From Comamonas serinivorans (lineage in GTDB: Bacteria; Pseudomonadota; Gammaproteobacteria; Burkholderiales; Burkholderiaceae_C), in the NCBI RefSeq assembly GCF_002158865.1, contig NZ_CP021455.1, forward strand, positions 2,294,001 through 2,358,000: 64,000 nucleotides of DNA, read 5' to 3'. The notes beneath the pieces are model-generated. The model was not told where the DNA came from. It did no database searches and worked only from the letters and a program-made list of their open reading frames with translations. Positions within the stretch are counted from its first letter, which is position 1. The number at the start of each line of letters is the position of its first letter. The translations under genes were made by a program, and so were the position numbers. Of this stretch, positions 26,815 to 35,807 are shown one piece after another.

Positions 26815-27245
26815 GGCGGGGGAGTTTAGGGCAAGCGGTTGAAGCGGACGCGGGTAGGCTGTCACCTGGCGCCAGACGGCGGGGACGCGCGCTGCGTCAG
26901 CGGGGTGCGCAGCGTGCGCGTGCTGGCCAGCGGCGTCAGACCCTGGGGTGGCCTGCAGATGCCGCACCAGCGGTCTGGGAAGCCATGGGCGCCAAGGCAT
27001 GGACCCCCAAAAAAGACGCCATGGCGCCGGTTGCACAATGTGGCTTGGGATCAGCCGTCGTGCTTGATCGGCATCTCGACCTTCGCGCCGGTGACCAGCT
27101 GCCTCATTCCAGCTGGCGATGGCGCTGCAGTGCATGTCGGCCGACAACCGAATCGGGGCCGCAAGGTCGTGAAGACGCCGCGCAGCGGACATCGCTGGTG
27201 CGGCCCGGCTCGGCGGGTGGGGGCGTCTGGTGATGAGTGTGAATG
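26815..27245. other. intergenic stretch, nothing secure
   Basis: About 430 bases upstream of the Nudix gene. On the minus strand one short run (RQLVTGAKVEMPIKHDG, near 27055-27110) reads like a conserved C terminus and may be a gene remnant, but I cannot assign a family. No RNA gene is visible. Confidence 0.35.
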
Positions 27246-27248
27246 GCA

Positions 27249-27294
27249 GTATGGCCGGTTCGCCGATGACAAGTAATCGGCAAGCGGATCATAC
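27249..27294. repeat. 46-bp dyad element D10
   Basis: Left box GTATG (in GCAGTATG), right box CATAC (in ATACTGC), inner arms GCCGAT and ATCGGC with an eight-base loop. Follows the phosphotransferase gene that ends at 27314 on the minus strand. Confidence 0.92.
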
Positions 27295-27313
27295 TGCCTC
27301 CCCCAGATGCACC

Positions 27314-28405
27314 TCAGTGCGCGCCGGCGTCCTGGGCGAACTTCCAGGCCAGCTCGGCCATGGGACGTGCACGCGCCGCCGATTTCTTGGCGTTCTCGTT
27401 CGAAGCGGTGCCGGCTTCCACGCGCTTGGCGATGCCTTGCAGGATGGCCGCGATGCGGAACATGTTGAAGGCGATGTAGTAGTCCCAGTCCTTGTAGAGC
27501 TCCTCGGCGGTGAAGAAGCCGGTGCGCTCGCAGTACTTGCGGATGTAGCTCAGCTCGTCGGGGATGCCCAGCGCCTTCAGGTCCACACCGCCGATGCCGC
27601 GCGAGAGCTCGTGCGGCGTGCGCCAGGACATGCAGTGGTAGCTGAAGTCGGCAATCGGGTGGCCCAGGGTGGACAGCTCCCAGTCGAGCACGGCGATGAC
27701 CTTGTTCTCTTCGGCGGCGAACATCATGTTGTCCAGGCGGAAATCGCCGTGCACGATGCTGGTCAGGTCCTGCTTGGCGCTCTCGGGCATGTGCTTGGGC
27801 AGCCACTCGATGAGCTTGTCCATCTCGTCGATGGGGGTGGTGATGGACGCGGTGTACTGCTTGCTCCAGCGCGAAATCTGGCGGTCGAAGTAGTTGCCCG
27901 GCCGGCCGTAGTCGCCCAGGCCTTGCTGCTTGTAGTTCACCTTGTGCAGGTTGGCCAGCGTCTGGTTCATCTGGTCGTAGATCTCACCGCGCTGCGCGTT
28001 GGTCAGGCCCGGAAGGGTCTGGTCCCACAGCACGCGGCCGTCCTTGAACTCCATGATGTAGAACGCGCGGCCGATGTAGGACTCGTCGTCGCACAGGCCG
28101 AACATGCGCGGCACGGGCACGTCGGTGCCGGCCAGGCCGCTCATCACGTTGAACTCGCGCTCGATGGCGTGGGCCGAGGGCAGCAGCTTGGCCACCGGGC
28201 CGGGTTTGGAGCGCATCACGTAACGCGTCTTGGGGGTGATGAGCTTGTAGGTGGGGTTGGACTGGCCACCCTTGAACATCTCCATGGAAAGCGGGCCCTC
28301 GAAGCCCGGCACATGGGCCTTCATCCAGACCGACAGCTTGTCGAGGTCGATCTGGTGCTCGGGGGCGACGGGCTTGGTGCCCACGTAGTTGTCCAACTGT
28401 TCCAT
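27314..28405 (-). CDS. APH-type phosphotransferase, second copy
   Basis: Encodes 363 residues. FKGGQSNPTYKL forms the nucleotide loop, IVHGDFRLDNMMF holds the catalytic Asp and VLDWELSTLGHPIADFSYH the metal-binding Asp. Like the gene at 20998 it belongs to the ACAD10/11-type kinase group, but the two are clearly different in sequence. AGGAG lies four bases before the ATG at 28405, which fixes the start although the frame extends to 28453. It is alone, so its dehydrogenase partner must be elsewhere. Confidence 0.9.
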   Translation of the reverse strand: MEQLDNYVGTKPVAPEHQIDLDKLSVWMKAHVPGFEGPLSMEMFKGGQSNPTYKLITPKTRYVMRSKPGPVAKLLPSAHAIEREFNVMSGLAGTDVPVPRMFGLCDDESYIGRAFYIMEFKDGRVLWDQTLPGLTNAQRGEIYDQMNQTLANLHKVNYKQQGLGDYGRPGNYFDRQISRWSKQYTASITTPIDEMDKLIEWLPKHMPESAKQDLTSIVHGDFRLDNMMFAAEENKVIAVLDWELSTLGHPIADFSYHCMSWRTPHELSRGIGGVDLKALGIPDELSYIRKYCERTGFFTAEELYKDWDYYIAFNMFRIAAILQGIAKRVEAGTASNENAKKSAARARPMAELAWKFAQDAGAH

Positions 28406-28530
28406 GTGTCTCCTCTGCGGGATGGTGAATGGTTTAAGGCGTGCGACCAGCATGAACGCTGGCGGTCAGCAGGTCAGGAAAATGGCGTACATGGGGCCGA
28501 TGCGCCCATGCAGCGATGTTAAATAGAATG

Positions 28531-28566
28531 CAAAAAGCGCCGCAACCCGAAGGCCGCAGCGCTTGT
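28531..28566 (-). terminator. intrinsic terminator of the Crp/Fnr gene
   Basis: Read on the minus strand, AAGCGCTGCGG and TTGCGGCGCTT form a stem of about ten pairs with a loop of eight to ten bases, followed by TTTTT. It lies 35 bases beyond the Crp/Fnr stop. A second GC-rich palindrome (CTGGCGC-GCA-GCGCCAG) sits between it and the stop. Confidence 0.65.
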
Positions 28567-28600
28567 CGCGTGCGAAACTGGCGCGCAGCGCCAGCGTCGT

Positions 28601-29320
28601 TCATTCCACGGTTTCGCTGATCGTGACAAGGGCTTGACGATCGCGCACGATGAGGCCCGAGGGCTCGATCTTGATGATGTCCTGGCGCTCCAGCGCCTTG
28701 AGCTCCTGGTTCACGCGCTGACGCGAGGCGCCCACGAGCTGCGCCAACTCTTCTTGAGCCAGCTGCAGGCCGATGCGCACATGCGCGTCGTTGTCGTTCA
28801 GCGGCACGCCATAGCTGCGGGCCAGGTTGCTCAGTTGCTTGGACAGGCGGGCGCGCAGCGGCAGGGTGTTCAGGTCCTCCAGCAGCGTGAAGAGCTGGCG
28901 CGAGCGGCGCGAGGCGATCCACAGCAGCGCTTCGTACAGCTCGGTGTGTTCGGCCAGCAGGCGCTTGAAGTCGGCACGCGACACGCACAGCACCGAGGTC
29001 GGGCCGTGGGCGTAGCAGTCGTGGCTGCGGTGGTCGCTGTCGAACAGCGAGATGTCGCCGAACCAGATGCCCGGTTCGATGTAGGTCAGCGTGACCTGGC
29101 GGCCGGAAATCGAGGTCGAGCACACGCGGATGGCACCGCGGGCACACCCCAGCCAGGCATCGGGCACGTCGCCACGGGCGTAGATCATGTCGCCGTCGTT
29201 GAATCGCTTGACGTACGCACATCGCAGGATGTCATGCCTCAGAGAGGGGGAAAGTCCAGAAAACCAGCGACCATTGCTGATTGCTGTCCGCTCTTCGATC
29301 GTAAGCTTAGGCTCATCCAT
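28601..29320 (-). CDS. Crp/Fnr-family transcription regulator
   Basis: Encodes 239 residues. An N-terminal cyclic-nucleotide-binding-like barrel (residues 20-140) lacks the cAMP-contact pattern RSA of CRP and the N-terminal cysteines of FNR, so neither cAMP nor an iron-sulfur cluster is likely to be the signal. The C-terminal winged helix has LAQEELAQLVGASRQRVNQELKAL, the Crp recognition-helix pattern. Its target genes are unknown. A terminator follows the gene and an AT-rich, hairpin-containing leader precedes it. Confidence 0.9.
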   Translation of the reverse strand: MDEPKLTIEERTAISNGRWFSGLSPSLRHDILRCAYVKRFNDGDMIYARGDVPDAWLGCARGAIRVCSTSISGRQVTLTYIEPGIWFGDISLFDSDHRSHDCYAHGPTSVLCVSRADFKRLLAEHTELYEALLWIASRRSRQLFTLLEDLNTLPLRARLSKQLSNLARSYGVPLNDNDAHVRIGLQLAQEELAQLVGASRQRVNQELKALERQDIIKIEPSGLIVRDRQALVTISETVE

Positions 29321-29879
29321 GCTCTGTTGTCTCCGTGACTACGAACTGAGGGAAATGTCGCTGCGGCGACCTATCTTTTGGACAATGTTAATCGTTTTTT
29401 GAGAATGCGGGTTCAAAAAACGCATAAGAATCGAGCTGAAATGGCACCGCACTCCTGAAATAAGAGCGGGAAAATTCCATGCTTCAACCGCTAGCAACTT
29501 TTTTGCACCGCAGCATGACTCGCATGTGACAGCGGAGAAAAAGGTTTCGCAGGCCGTGGGCCCGGGCGACTTGGTTGAACAATCCCGTGCCGGACGTTCA
29601 GCAAGAGCGCGGTTTTTGGGGGGTGCAAGCCGCGATGCAGGCGCAGGGTGCGTCAGGCCCATCATGCAACCGCAGCGGGCGTGGGGCAAGCCCTGTTTCA
29701 CCTGTAGGACATGGCCGGTCGGCGTGGGGTGGCGGCCCGCGCGGACCTGTGTTTGAGACGGCTGGTTCACTTTCCAAGCTGGGGGCGTGCACAAATGGAC
29801 ATGGGGTGGGCAACGGCCCCGAAAAAACCACGGCGACGTGGCCCACAATGTGCGCTTTCGCAGTCATCCCGCTCTCGCC
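29321..29879. promoter_or_regulatory. divergent regulatory region between Crp/Fnr and MoxR genes
   Basis: This 559-base gap is AT-richer than its surroundings near 29340-29530. It contains an inverted repeat CGTTTTTTGA (29393-29402) and TTCAAAAAACG (29412-29422), which might be a regulator site or leader hairpin for the Crp/Fnr gene. No reading frame resembles a protein. Promoter elements cannot be placed with confidence. Confidence 0.45.
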
Positions 29880-31019
29880 ATGGCCACACGCAAGACCAAG
29901 ACCTCCGAAACCAAAGCCGAAGCGCCCAACACCCTGCAGCGTCCGCCCGCCGAGGTGCTGTACGCCGATCAACTGGCCCGGCTGCGCGAGGCGGACACCG
30001 ATCCGCGCCCCCCGGGCTGGGCGCTGTCCCTGAAGGCCGCGCGCCGTTTCATCCTGGGGGACGCCGAGCGCGACATGGCGCCCAAGATCGTCGCGCCGGT
30101 GGCCAGCATCGAACGCATGCTGGTGTCGCTGGCCACGGGGCGCGGCCTGATGCTGGTGGGCGAGCCGGGCACGGCCAAATCCATGCTGTCGGAGCTGCTG
30201 GCTGCGGCCATTTCGGGCGATTCGACGCTGACGATTCAAGGCGGCGCCTCGATCACCGAGGACCAGATCAAGTACGGCTGGAACTACGCCTTGCTCATCA
30301 ACGAAGGGCCGAGTCCGCGTGCGCTGGTGCCGGCGCCGCTCTACCAGGGCATGAACCTGGGCAAGATCGTGCGCTTCGAGGAGATCACGCGTGCGCCGCT
30401 CGAGGTGCAGGACTGCCTGCTGGGCATGCTGTCGGACCGGGTGTTGGCGGTGCCCGAGCTGGAGGGCGAGCACGCCATGCTGTACGCCCGCGAGGGCTTC
30501 AACATCATTGCCACGGCCAACACGCGCGACCGCGGCGTCAACGAGATGAGCGCCGCGCTGAAGCGCCGCTTCGATTTCGAGACCGTGTTCCCCATCATGG
30601 ATTTCGACCGCGAGATGGCGCTGGTGCAGTCGGCCTCGACGCGCCTGCTGGCCCAGAGCGGCATTCCCCACACCGTGCCGGCCAACATCGTGGAGCTGCT
30701 GGTCACCACCTTCCGCGACTTGCGCGGCGCCAAGGACGCCAACGCCGGCAAGGGCCAGAACTCGGACATGGACAAGCTGACGGCCGTCATGTCGACCGCC
30801 GAAGCCGTGAACGTGGCCCATGCCGTGGGCGTGCGCGCCTGGTTCCTGGAGCAGCGCGAAGGCAGCCCGGCCGACCTGGTCGACTGCATCGCCGGCACCG
30901 TGGTGAAGGACAACGCCGACGACCGCGCCAAGCTGCGCCGCTACTTCGAGCAAAAGGCCGCGAAGAAGCCCGGCGCGCACTGGCAGGCCTACTACCAGGC
31001 CCGGCACCGCCTGCCTTGA
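29880..31019 (+). CDS. MoxR-type AAA+ ATPase
   Basis: Encodes 379 residues. Walker A is GEPGTAKS (94-101), Walker B the variant IVRFEEITRA (163-172), sensor 1 lies in ATANTRDRG (211-219), and ALKRRFDFE (227-235) holds the arginine finger. The insert before sensor 1 and the helical lid place it with MoxR/RavA/NorQ/CbbQ ATPases, which remodel partner complexes together with a vWA protein. Two vWA genes follow. The frame is open upstream to 29787, but MATRKTK at 29880 begins the conserved part. First gene of the eight-gene set; dyad D11 follows it. Confidence 0.92.
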   Translation: MATRKTKTSETKAEAPNTLQRPPAEVLYADQLARLREADTDPRPPGWALSLKAARRFILGDAERDMAPKIVAPVASIERMLVSLATGRGLMLVGEPGTAKSMLSELLAAAISGDSTLTIQGGASITEDQIKYGWNYALLINEGPSPRALVPAPLYQGMNLGKIVRFEEITRAPLEVQDCLLGMLSDRVLAVPELEGEHAMLYAREGFNIIATANTRDRGVNEMSAALKRRFDFETVFPIMDFDREMALVQSASTRLLAQSGIPHTVPANIVELLVTTFRDLRGAKDANAGKGQNSDMDKLTAVMSTAEAVNVAHAVGVRAWFLEQREGSPADLVDCIAGTVVKDNADDRAKLRRYFEQKAAKKPGAHWQAYYQARHRLP

Positions 31020-31044
31020 TGCGTGGGGCTTGTGTGGTGCCGGA

Positions 31045-31090
31045 GTATGACGGTGTTTCCGATGACAAATCATCGGGATTGGGTGAATAC
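31045..31090. repeat. 46-bp dyad element D11
   Basis: Left box GTATG, right box AATAC (then TGC), inner boxes CCGAT and ATCGG with an eight-base loop. It lies between the MoxR and SUKH genes. Confidence 0.9.
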
Positions 31091-31131
31091 TGCCCAAATG
31101 ACACGGCCTGGGTAACACGACATGGGGGTGC

Positions 31132-31566
31132 ATGGGCATGACCGTCGTCGATGACGTGCGCCGGTTTCTGGCCGATTTCGATGCGCGCGTGGGCGGGCCT
31201 GCCCGGGTGCTGTGGCCGCACACGGCCTGCGAGCTGGATGCCGCCGAAGCCGCGCTGGGCATGCGCCTGCCGCTGTCTTACCGCCGCTTTCTGGGCGAGT
31301 TTGGCGGCTGCTGGGCCGGCCTGGACGTGTACGGCCTGCGCAACGACGACCTGTTGCAGTCCACCTCCATGGTGGAGCTGACCCGCGAGTTTCTGGACGA
31401 CGGCTGGCCCTTGCCGCGGCCGTGTTGCGTGTTCAGCATCGACGGCGCCGGCAACCCGATCTATTTCGATGCCGTGGGGCAGGTGTGCCTGTTCGACCAC
31501 GACCTGGGCCAAGCCAGCCTGCTGGCGCCCGACTTTGACGCCTTGATGCGAGACGTGCTCACATGA
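31132..31566 (+). CDS. SMI1/KNR4 (SUKH) domain protein
   Basis: Encodes 144 residues made of one SUKH domain: the helix-turn LGMRLPLSYRRFLGEFGG (about 45-62), then FSIDGAGNPIYFD and QVCLFDHD strands. SUKH proteins are best known as immunity proteins of polymorphic toxin systems and as generic protein-binding modules. No toxin gene is next to it, so here it may be an adaptor for the ATPase set. ATG 31132 or 31138 could be used. Its stop overlaps the DUF5682 start in ATGA, so the two are coupled. Confidence 0.85.
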   Translation: MGMTVVDDVRRFLADFDARVGGPARVLWPHTACELDAAEAALGMRLPLSYRRFLGEFGGCWAGLDVYGLRNDDLLQSTSMVELTREFLDDGWPLPRPCCVFSIDGAGNPIYFDAVGQVCLFDHDLGQASLLAPDFDALMRDVLT

Positions 31567-34460
31567 GTCCCAGCAACGGCCCGGCCGGGAACGGCCCCGA
31601 ACCCCTCATCATCGGTGTGCGCCACCACAGCCCCGCCTGCGCGCGGCTGGTGCAGGCGCGCATCCGCCAGCTCAAGCCGCGCCACGTGCTCATCGAAGGG
31701 CCGGCCGACTTCAATGGCCGCGTGGACGAGCTGATGCTGCCGCACCAGCTGCCGGTGGCCATCTACAGCTACCTGTCGTGCGGCACGCTGCACCGGGGCT
31801 CGTGGTCGCCGCTGGCTGCGCACTCGCCCGAATGGCAGGCCCTGGTGGAAGGGCAGGCCGCCGGGGCGCAGGTGCGGTTTTGCGACCTGCCGGCCTGGCA
31901 CCCCGCGTTCTCCGACATGGAAAACCGCTATGCCGACGTGGCCGACGCCGAGCAGGAGCAGGCCGGCGCCACCTACGAGGCGGCCCTGGCCGAGCGCCTG
32001 TCGGTGCAGGGCACCGATGCGCTGTGGGACCACCTGTTCGAGGGCCTGACGGCGCCTGAGCAGGTGGACGAGTTGAGCCAGCGCCTGGCCGTGCACTTTG
32101 CGCAGCTGCGCGGCGACACCCCGGGCTCGCTGGGCAACCAGCAGCGCGAACAGATGATGGCGCGCTGGCTGGCCTGGGCCGTGCGCGATGCCCTCAGCCA
32201 GGGCTGGCGTGGCGGTGCCGACGAGCCCGGCGGCGTGGTGCTGGTCTGCGGCGGCTTTCACGCTCCCATGCTGGCCCGGCTGTGGCCGGGCTGCGATGGC
32301 GAGCTGCCCGACACGCCCGCACCCGACGTGCGCCAGATCCGCCTAGCCATGCTGGGTATGGGGGTGTCTGCGTCTGAAGATGAATCGGATCCGCTGGATA
32401 CTGTGGACGATGAAGCGGTTCACGGCATGCCGCCCGGCCCAGACTTGCCGGCCCTGTCGGGCGTGCCGCTGGACCTGGACGCCGAGCCGCTGCGCCATGG
32501 CTCGTTCATCGTGCCCTACAGCTTTGCGCGGCTCGATGCGTTTGCCGGCTATGCCTCGGGCATGGCCTCGCCAGGCTGGTACGAATGGCTGTGGCAAGAG
32601 GGGCCGGATGCGGCGGCCAAACAGCTGCTGCTGCGGCTGTCGCGCCGCATGCGCGACAAAAAGCTGCCCCTGTCCACGGCCGACCTGATGGCGGCGCATG
32701 GCCGCGCCATGGGCCTGGCGCGTCTGCGCGGCCACGCCTGGCCCTACCGCATCGACTGGCTCGACGCCATGGCTGGTGCGCTGGTGAAAGAGGCGTTGGA
32801 CGTGCCGCTGCCCTGGACCTACCGCGGGCCGCTGCGGCCCGGCACCGCGCCCGTGCTGGTCGAGGCCATGGACGTGCTGGCGGGCCAGCAGCTCGGCAAG
32901 CTGGCACCCGGCACGCCGCAACCGCCGCTGGTGCAGTCGGTCATGGCCGAGCTGGAGGCCCAGGGCCTGCTGCCCCTGCAGGGTCAGCGCCGGCTCAACC
33001 TGCTGCAGCCCGAAGACCGGCAGCGCAGCCAGAGCCTGCATCGGCTCAAGCTGTTGGACGTGCCGGGCATCGAACGCACACAGGGCCCTGACCTGGCCCT
33101 GTCGGGCGACCCGAGCGAGCACTGGCGGCTGTCCGCGCCGGTGTCGCAAGCTGCGGCCTTGATCGAAGCCGGCGCCTGGGGCGGCACCCTGCGCGACGCC
33201 GCACGCGCCAAGCTCGAACACCTGCTGGCCGGTGCCGGGCAGGACATTGTCAAGCTGGCGCGGCTGCTGAACCTGGCCGCCTGGGCAGGGCTGTCCGCCA
33301 TCAGCCAGCAAGCCATGGACCGGCTGGGCGATGCCGTGAGCCAGGCGCCGCAGCTGGAGCCGCTGGGCGAGGCCCTGGCCACGCTGCACACCATGCTGCG
33401 CCATGGCCAGGCCCTGGGCATGGCGCATGCGCCCGTGCTGAAGGTGGTGGTGCAGGCCGGCTTCGACCGCGCCCTGTGGCTGATGGAATTGCCCATGGGC
33501 GTGCCGCCCGACCAGATGACGGCCCACATCCAGGCGCACGCCACGCTCAAGCAGATCGTGGCCGATGCGCTGGCCGATGCCGCCCCGGCGCTGCGGGGTG
33601 CACAGGGCGCTTGGCCTGTCGGGACAAGCCCGGCCCCGGCCGCCGCCCTGCCTGCTGCGGCCGATCACGCCCTGGCGCAGGCGGCGCAGCAGCTGGCCGC
33701 GCGCGCCGTGGCCGTCTGGCAGCGCAAGCTGCGCGACGGCCAGAGCGACCCCGTGAGCCGCGGCGCAGCGCTGGGGGCGCTGGTCGACCTGGCCGACCGT
33801 TTCGACATGGGGGCGGTCGACGGCCGCGCCCAGGCGGTGGCGCAGGACTGGGAGCAGCAGGCGCTGGCCTTGCTCGGCACCCTGCCCATGGGCGGGCTGG
33901 GCGACGCCCTGGCCGGTCTGCTGGCGCTGGCCCGGCATGCGCTCGAACGCTCGGCCGGCTTTGTGCAGGGCCTGGACGGCCTGGTGCAGAACCTGGATGA
34001 CGGCGACTTCGTGCTCGCGTTGCCGGCGTTGCGGGGCGCGTTTTCGTGGCTGCCCACGCGTGAACGCGGCGAATTCGCCCAGCAGGTCGCGGCCCTGCAC
34101 GGCAAAGGCCAGGGCGGCGACTGGCGTCAGCTGCTGGCACGCCTGCCCAGCGAAGCCGGCGTGCTGGCCCTGGCCGAGGCGCAGCGCGACGAGCGCGCCG
34201 CCATCGCACGCCTGCGCCACTGGGGCGCTTGGGACCTGGAGCCCATGCCCGCCGACGAGGCGCCAGCCACGGCCGGCGGCCCCGAGCCCCATCCACCCGA
34301 TGACGGGGGCGCCGGCGTGGGGGCCACGCCGTGCCGCAGCGAAGGGCCGCTCCCGAGTCAGGCACGGCCTCCTCGGGGCGCGCCCAGCATAGGGGCAGCG
34401 GACCAGGCGAAGCCGGGGGGCGTGGGAGCAACGCCAACCGTGGGGGAGGCCGGCGCATGA
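31563..34460 (+). CDS. DUF5682 family protein
   Basis: Encodes 965 residues. The N-terminal IIGVRHHSPACARLV (15-30) and PRHVLIEGPADF (39-50), with VLVCGGFHAP about residue 230, are the DUF5682 signature, a domain thought to be related to the EreA/ChaN esterase-like fold; the histidines and glutamate could be catalytic. The rest is helical, rich in Ala and Leu. Residues about 265-280 are encoded by dyad element D12. The last 55 residues are low complexity (repeated GVGATP) and look like a late extension. The function is unknown; the family is often encoded with MoxR, vWA and SWIM genes. Confidence 0.85.
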   Translation: MSPSNGPAGNGPEPLIIGVRHHSPACARLVQARIRQLKPRHVLIEGPADFNGRVDELMLPHQLPVAIYSYLSCGTLHRGSWSPLAAHSPEWQALVEGQAAGAQVRFCDLPAWHPAFSDMENRYADVADAEQEQAGATYEAALAERLSVQGTDALWDHLFEGLTAPEQVDELSQRLAVHFAQLRGDTPGSLGNQQREQMMARWLAWAVRDALSQGWRGGADEPGGVVLVCGGFHAPMLARLWPGCDGELPDTPAPDVRQIRLAMLGMGVSASEDESDPLDTVDDEAVHGMPPGPDLPALSGVPLDLDAEPLRHGSFIVPYSFARLDAFAGYASGMASPGWYEWLWQEGPDAAAKQLLLRLSRRMRDKKLPLSTADLMAAHGRAMGLARLRGHAWPYRIDWLDAMAGALVKEALDVPLPWTYRGPLRPGTAPVLVEAMDVLAGQQLGKLAPGTPQPPLVQSVMAELEAQGLLPLQGQRRLNLLQPEDRQRSQSLHRLKLLDVPGIERTQGPDLALSGDPSEHWRLSAPVSQAAALIEAGAWGGTLRDAARAKLEHLLAGAGQDIVKLARLLNLAAWAGLSAISQQAMDRLGDAVSQAPQLEPLGEALATLHTMLRHGQALGMAHAPVLKVVVQAGFDRALWLMELPMGVPPDQMTAHIQAHATLKQIVADALADAAPALRGAQGAWPVGTSPAPAAALPAAADHALAQAAQQLAARAVAVWQRKLRDGQSDPVSRGAALGALVDLADRFDMGAVDGRAQAVAQDWEQQALALLGTLPMGGLGDALAGLLALARHALERSAGFVQGLDGLVQNLDDGDFVLALPALRGAFSWLPTRERGEFAQQVAALHGKGQGGDWRQLLARLPSEAGVLALAEAQRDERAAIARLRHWGAWDLEPMPADEAPATAGGPEPHPPDDGGAGVGATPCRSEGPLPSQARPPRGAPSIGAADQAKPGGVGATPTVGEAGA
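32356..32401. repeat. 46-bp dyad element D12, inside the DUF5682 gene
   Basis: Left box GTATG, right box GATAC (in GGATACTG), total exactly 46; the right inner box ATCGG is present (one base off register), the left is degraded. It is translated in frame as an acidic linker (SASEDESDPLD). Confidence 0.7.
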
Positions 34461-35593
34461 GCCTCACCGTGACCGACCCGCTGGAGCGCTGGCGCCTGCT
34501 GCTGGGTGAAGCCGCGCAGGACGCCTGCGGCGGCCTGGGCGCCGATGCCGCTGCGGCCGATGCCGCACTCGACTGGCTGTATGGCCGCGACAGCGACCTG
34601 GGCGCGCGCGGCGAGCGCAGTGCCGAGCGCAGCGGCGACATGAGCCCCTCGGCCCTGACCGTGCCCGACTGGATCAACGCCATCCACACGCTGTTTCCGC
34701 AGGAGGTGATCGAGCGGCTGGAGACCGACGCCGTCGAGCGCTACGGCATCGATGAAGTGGTGACCAACCTCGAGGTGCTGCAGCGCATCGAGCCCTCGCA
34801 GGGCCTGCTGCGCGCCGTGCTGCAGACCAAGCACCTGATGAACCCCGAGGTGCTGGCCGCCGCGCGCGCCATCGTGACCGAGGTGGTGCGCCGCATCATG
34901 GAGAAGCTCGCCACCGAGGTGCGCCAGGCCTTTGGTGGCACACGCGACCGGCGCCGCAACTCGCGTCGGCCCATCGCCAGCAACTTCGACTTCAAGCGCA
35001 CGGTGGCGACCAACCTGCACCGCTACGACCCGGCCAGCGGCCGGCTGTACCTGCAGACGCCGCGCTTCAACAGCCGCACCAAGAAACACACCGACACCTG
35101 GGACATCATCTTGCTGGTTGACCAGTCGGGCTCCATGACGGACTCGGTCATCCACTCGGCCGTGATGGCCGCCTGCCTGTGGCAGCTGCCCGGCATGCGC
35201 ACCAAGCTGGTCGCGTTCGACACCGCGGTGGTGGACCTGACCGACGACGTGGCCGACCCGGTCGAGCTGCTGATGAAGGTGCAGCTCGGTGGGGGCACCG
35301 ACATCGCCAAGGCCGTGGCCTATGCGCAAGGCCTGGTGAACAACCCCCAAAAAACCGTGGTGGTGCTCATCTCCGACTTCTACGAGGGCGGCAGCGAATA
35401 CGAGCTGATTCGCCGCGTGAAGGCGTTGACGGCCGAAGGCGTGCGCTTTCTGGGGCTCGCGGCGCTCGATGCATCGGCCAACCCCGTCTACAACCACGAG
35501 ACCGGCCAGGCCCTGGCCAACGTGGGCGCCAAGGTGGGCGCCATGACGCCCGGCCACCTGGCCGCCTGGCTGGCTGAGCAGGTGCAGGGGTGA
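34457..35593 (+). CDS. vWA-domain protein, copy 1 (intact MIDAS)
   Basis: Encodes 378 residues. An N-terminal helical half (residues 1-215) is followed by a vWA domain with a complete metal-ion-dependent adhesion site: DQSGS (D222, S224, S226), T281 in GGGTDIAK, and D307 in ISDFYE. vWA proteins of this layout (CoxE/ViaA-like) act as substrate adaptors of MoxR ATPases. The ATG overlaps the DUF5682 stop in ATGA. The gene is a close duplicate of the one at 36737; most of the two proteins can be aligned without gaps. Dyad D13 follows the stop by a few bases. Confidence 0.92.
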   Translation: MSLTVTDPLERWRLLLGEAAQDACGGLGADAAAADAALDWLYGRDSDLGARGERSAERSGDMSPSALTVPDWINAIHTLFPQEVIERLETDAVERYGIDEVVTNLEVLQRIEPSQGLLRAVLQTKHLMNPEVLAAARAIVTEVVRRIMEKLATEVRQAFGGTRDRRRNSRRPIASNFDFKRTVATNLHRYDPASGRLYLQTPRFNSRTKKHTDTWDIILLVDQSGSMTDSVIHSAVMAACLWQLPGMRTKLVAFDTAVVDLTDDVADPVELLMKVQLGGGTDIAKAVAYAQGLVNNPQKTVVVLISDFYEGGSEYELIRRVKALTAEGVRFLGLAALDASANPVYNHETGQALANVGAKVGAMTPGHLAAWLAEQVQG

Positions 35594-35599
35594 GGTGCA

Positions 35600-35645
35600 G
35601 TATGCGTTCAGGCCCGAATCATTCAAATCGGAGGACAAGTGATAC
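35600..35645. repeat. 46-bp dyad element D13
   Basis: Left box GTATG (in GCAGTATG), right box GATAC (then TGC), inner boxes CCGAA and ATCGG (four of five pair), eight-base loop. Begins six bases after the first vWA stop. Confidence 0.88.
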
Positions 35646-35807
35646 TGCGCATGAATTCGGCATCGGTGTCGCCTCACCCGAGTGTGACCAAGCCCGGCAG
35701 GGCGCAGGCCTGACCCTGCCAACCCATGCGCGCGAGGCGTGGCCACTGCAGAGCGCCTCGTTGACTGCGGCAGGTGGCCGTCCTCGCGATGAGGCCCTGG
35801 GCGCGCC

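Noticed and set aside
27125..27170. A dyad copy around ATCGG in the gap before D10
   Set aside because: The CCGA/ATCGG pair has a wrong loop length and the outer boxes are missing.
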